From positions 1 through 8,597 of the forward strand of contig JAHENP010000013.1 in assembly GCA_018609965.1 (NCBI GenBank): DNA of 8,597 bases, given 5' to 3'. Numbering within the stretch: position 1 is the first letter of the stretch; the number at the start of each line of letters is the position of its first letter. This document shows, piece by piece, positions 7,136-8,597 of this stretch. Source of the DNA: Haloferacaceae archaeon. GTDB lineage: Archaea > Halobacteriota > Halobacteria > Halobacteriales > Haloferacaceae. A program made the position numbers and the translations under genes. The notes under the pieces were generated by a model. It was not told where the DNA came from. It was given only the letters and a program-made list of their open reading frames with translations, and made no database searches.

Positions 7136-8245
7136 ATGCAGATCGACCCCTTCGCGCTCGAACGCTGGTTCGACGAACACGAACACGACGCCGAGATCAT
7201 GCTCGCGGAGTCGGGCATTCGGTCGCTCTCGGCCGACCGGTTCGACCTTGACCCCGGAAAGCTGGGGTACGTGATCCCCACCGACGGCGACCCCGACTTC
7301 CGCGCGGAGATCGCGGCACGCTACGACCGCGGCCCCGACGAGATTGCGTTTACTGTCGGCACCCAGGAGGCGAACTTTCTCACCTTCCTCGCGTTGCTCT
7401 CCTCACCCGCTCCGCCCGGTAGCCGTGACGACGCACCCGGCAGCGGCACCCACGCCGCCGTCGTCACCCCGACCTACCAGGCGCTCCACAGCGTTCCCGA
7501 CGCAATCGGGTCGGCGACGCGTGTCCCACTCACGCAGCCGGGGTGGGAGCTGTCCGTCGACCGGGTCGCCGAGGCGGTCGACGACGACACCGCGGTGATC
7601 GTGCTCAACAACCCCAACAACCCGACCGGTCGCTACCACTCGGAGGCGCGGGTCCGGGCACTGTACGACCTCGCGGTCGACCACGACGCGTACCTGTTGT
7701 GTGACGAGGTGTACCGCGGGCTCGCACACGACCCGCTCCCGCCGGTCGCGAGCCTCGGCGCCCACGGCATCTCGACGACCAGCCTGACGAAAGCCTACGG
7801 GCTCGCCGGCGCCCGGTTCGGCTGGCTCGCCGGCCCCGACCCGGTCGTCCAGGCGGCCGTCCGGTGGAAAGACTACACGACGATCTCCCCGTCGTTGTTC
7901 GGCCAACACGTCGCGAAACAGGCGTTGGGCGACGAGGAGTCGGCGATCCTCTCGGAGAATCGTGCGCTCGCCGAGCGACACCGCGGAATCGTCGCCGACT
8001 GGATCGCCGACCACGATCTCGACTGGCACGACCCTGTCGGTGTCAACGCCTTCCCGACGGTTCCCGCCGGGTTCGACGGCTCTCGCGGGTTCTGTCGTGC
8101 GGTCGTTGAGGAGGCGTCTGTTGTGCTCGCGCCCGGCGACGCGTTCGGCTACGACGGCCACTTCCGGCTCGGCTTCGGCCACGAGGCGGACCAACTCCGC
8201 GAGGGGCTCGCGCGGGTGGGTGAGGTGATCGAGTCGCGACAGTGA
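7136..8245 (+). CDS. PLP-dependent class I/II aminotransferase
   Basis: A 369-residue fold-type I PLP enzyme, a little shorter than the usual 380-400. Visible active-site elements: PTDGDPDFRAEIA near 49-61; TVGTQEANF; NNPNNPTG (158-165), whose N162 should contact the cofactor; DEVY (190-193), where D190 pairs with the pyridine nitrogen and Y193 with O3'; SLTKAYGLAGARFGW, with K219 the Schiff-base lysine and R227 contacting phosphate; and R344 in FRLGFG for the substrate carboxylate. The opening (PFALERWFDEHEHDAE..LAESG) is like a subgroup that includes capreomycidine-synthase-type proteins, but the amino-acid substrate cannot be read from the sequence. The ATG at 7136 follows the DUF1828 gene by 54 bases. 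A weak TATA-like TGTTTCC about 29 bases upstream suggests its own promoter, although read-through from the cassette is possible. Confidence 0.92.
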   Translation: MQIDPFALERWFDEHEHDAEIMLAESGIRSLSADRFDLDPGKLGYVIPTDGDPDFRAEIAARYDRGPDEIAFTVGTQEANFLTFLALLSSPAPPGSRDDAPGSGTHAAVVTPTYQALHSVPDAIGSATRVPLTQPGWELSVDRVAEAVDDDTAVIVLNNPNNPTGRYHSEARVRALYDLAVDHDAYLLCDEVYRGLAHDPLPPVASLGAHGISTTSLTKAYGLAGARFGWLAGPDPVVQAAVRWKDYTTISPSLFGQHVAKQALGDEESAILSENRALAERHRGIVADWIADHDLDWHDPVGVNAFPTVPAGFDGSRGFCRAVVEEASVVLAPGDAFGYDGHFRLGFGHEADQLREGLARVGEVIESRQ

Positions 8246-8284
8246 ACGACTTCCCGACACGCTCGTCGATCGTATCCACGAGAA

Positions 8285-8367
8285 CGATGTCCGAGGCGGG
8301 ATTTGAACCCCGGTCGCTCGTTCGCCAACGCTCACTCGCTCCCTAGTTCAAATCCCGCGTACCATCG
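8285..8367. repeat. Inverted repeat built from the tRNA-Asp T-arm
   Basis: GCGGGATTTGAAC (8296-8308) is the perfect inverse of GTTCAAATCCCGC (8346-8358), with 37 bases between. The pairing extends outward through CGATG (8285-8289) and CATCG (8363-8367), across unpaired 6- and 4-base internal segments. Both arms are tRNA T-arm sequence. Neither side folds into a tRNA, because no matching acceptor 5' strand or anticodon arm is visible. Confidence 0.75.
8291..8310 (-). pseudogene. 20-base copy of the tRNA-Asp 3' end, possible att remnant
   Basis: CCGAGGCGGGATTTGAACCC is identical to 8464-8483 within tRNA-Asp, in the same orientation and 173 bases away on the downstream side of the tRNA. It covers the T-loop, most of the T-stem and most of the 3' acceptor strand. 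A 3'-end duplication downstream of an intact tRNA is the classic footprint of tyrosine-recombinase integration; here only about 150 bases remain between the copies and no integrase is visible. Confidence 0.55.
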
Positions 8368-8371
8368 ACCA

Positions 8372-8453
8372 CCGCGGACCCGCACCTCGTTCCTCGTGGT
8401 GGAACTCACTCCGCTCGTTCCACACACTCGTCACTCGGTGGTTGGGTCCGCGG
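8372..8453. repeat. Nested inverted repeats beside tRNA-Asp
   Basis: CCGCGGACCC (8372-8381) is the perfect inverse of GGGTCCGCGG (8444-8453). Nested inside it, GTGGAAC (8399-8405) is the inverse of GTTCCAC (8417-8423) with an 11-base loop. Transcribed from the tRNA strand, this would form a long branched hairpin in the 3' trailer of tRNA-Asp. It may act in termination or processing, or be part of a small defunct element. I see no coding frame in the gap 8246-8460. Confidence 0.65.
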
Positions 8454-8460
8454 AGAAGTA

Positions 8461-8533
8461 CGCCCGAGGCGGGATTTGAACCCGCGTCACGACCGTGACA
8501 GGGTCATATGATGGGCCACTACACCACCCGGGC
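8461..8533 (-). tRNA. tRNA-Asp (anticodon GTC)
   Basis: On the minus strand, GCCCGGG (8533-8527) pairs with CTCGGGC (8468-8462), followed by discriminator G at 8461. The T-arm GCGGG-TTCAAAT-CCCGC is perfect. The anticodon loop CTGTCAC puts GTC at 8499-8497, flanked by a 5-bp stem with one G-U pair. The D-arm starts GTGTAGTGG, with a G at the position-15 site that archaeosine enzymes modify. There is no intron, and CCA is not encoded. The 73-base length is normal. Its 3' end is duplicated 173 bases downstream. Confidence 0.96.
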
Positions 8534-8560
8534 ACTTCGCATCCTATCGTATCGCCGGGT

Positions 8561-8571
8561 GACAAATAAGG
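8561..8571 (-). promoter_or_regulatory. TATA box for tRNA-Asp
   Basis: On the minus strand the tract reads CCTTATTTGTC, centred about 33 bases upstream of the tRNA 5' end. That leaves room for a start site a few bases before the mature tRNA. The remaining bases up to 8597 show no gene. Confidence 0.6.
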
Positions 8572-8597
8572 CTTCTTATCGGCACCGACTGTGCCCC

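Noticed and set aside
7403..8335. Minus-strand open frame of 310 codons opposite the aminotransferase
   Set aside because: It is an antisense shadow; it also runs into the tRNA fragment region and lacks acidic composition.
8285..8367. A second complete tRNA gene, possibly intron-containing
   Set aside because: Only T-arm and partial acceptor sequence is present; no pairing 5' acceptor strand, D-arm or anticodon arm could be found.

Overview
The window looks like chromosomal DNA from a haloarchaeon (class Halobacteria). It is GC-rich with strong G/C at third codon positions. The proteins are very acidic (runs of Asp and Glu, few Lys). Several start codons lie about 27 bases behind a TATA-like box with no leader, and the families present are archaeal core genes: ABCE1/RLI, the FAU-1 ribonuclease and the archaeosine enzyme RaSEA.

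Layout. Positions 1-1778 (minus) hold the ribosome-recycling ATPase RLI/ABCE1, cut at its C-terminus by the window edge. Two bases upstream of it lies a three-helix membrane protein resembling EMC6 (1781-2089, minus). A 110-base divergent promoter region follows, with two TATA-like boxes, a strong imperfect hairpin and a perfect 15-base palindrome touching the start of a small winged-helix regulator (2200-2493, plus). After a 126-base convergent gap comes a minus-strand pair joined by a 4-base stop/start overlap: an uncharacterised 134-residue protein (4176-4580) and the FAU-1-type RNase with a C-terminal DUF402 domain (2620-4179). Another divergent region carries three 17-base direct repeats at an exact 20-base period, just upstream of the promoter of the radical SAM enzyme RaSEA (4732-5835, plus).

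The right half is more accessory. A two-gene cassette (5895-7081, plus) with its own AT-rich promoter, a GGAGG ribosome site and an ATGA overlap encodes a DUF6978-like protein and a DUF1828-DUF1829-like protein. In my judgement this pair, scattered among bacteria and mobile elements, is the best candidate for a little-described two-component (toxin-antitoxin or defence) system here. A PLP-dependent class I/II aminotransferase follows (7136-8245). Then comes tRNA-Asp(GTC) on the minus strand (8461-8533). The 215 bases between these two genes contain an exact 20-base copy of the tRNA 3' end, an inverted partial copy of it, and two nested inverted repeats, which suggests the scar of an integrative element.

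Functionally, much of the window concerns RNA and translation: ribosome recycling (RLI), RNA processing (FAU-1), tRNA modification (RaSEA) and a tRNA gene. The DUF6978/DUF1828 cassette and the structured tRNA-flanking region interrupt that theme.
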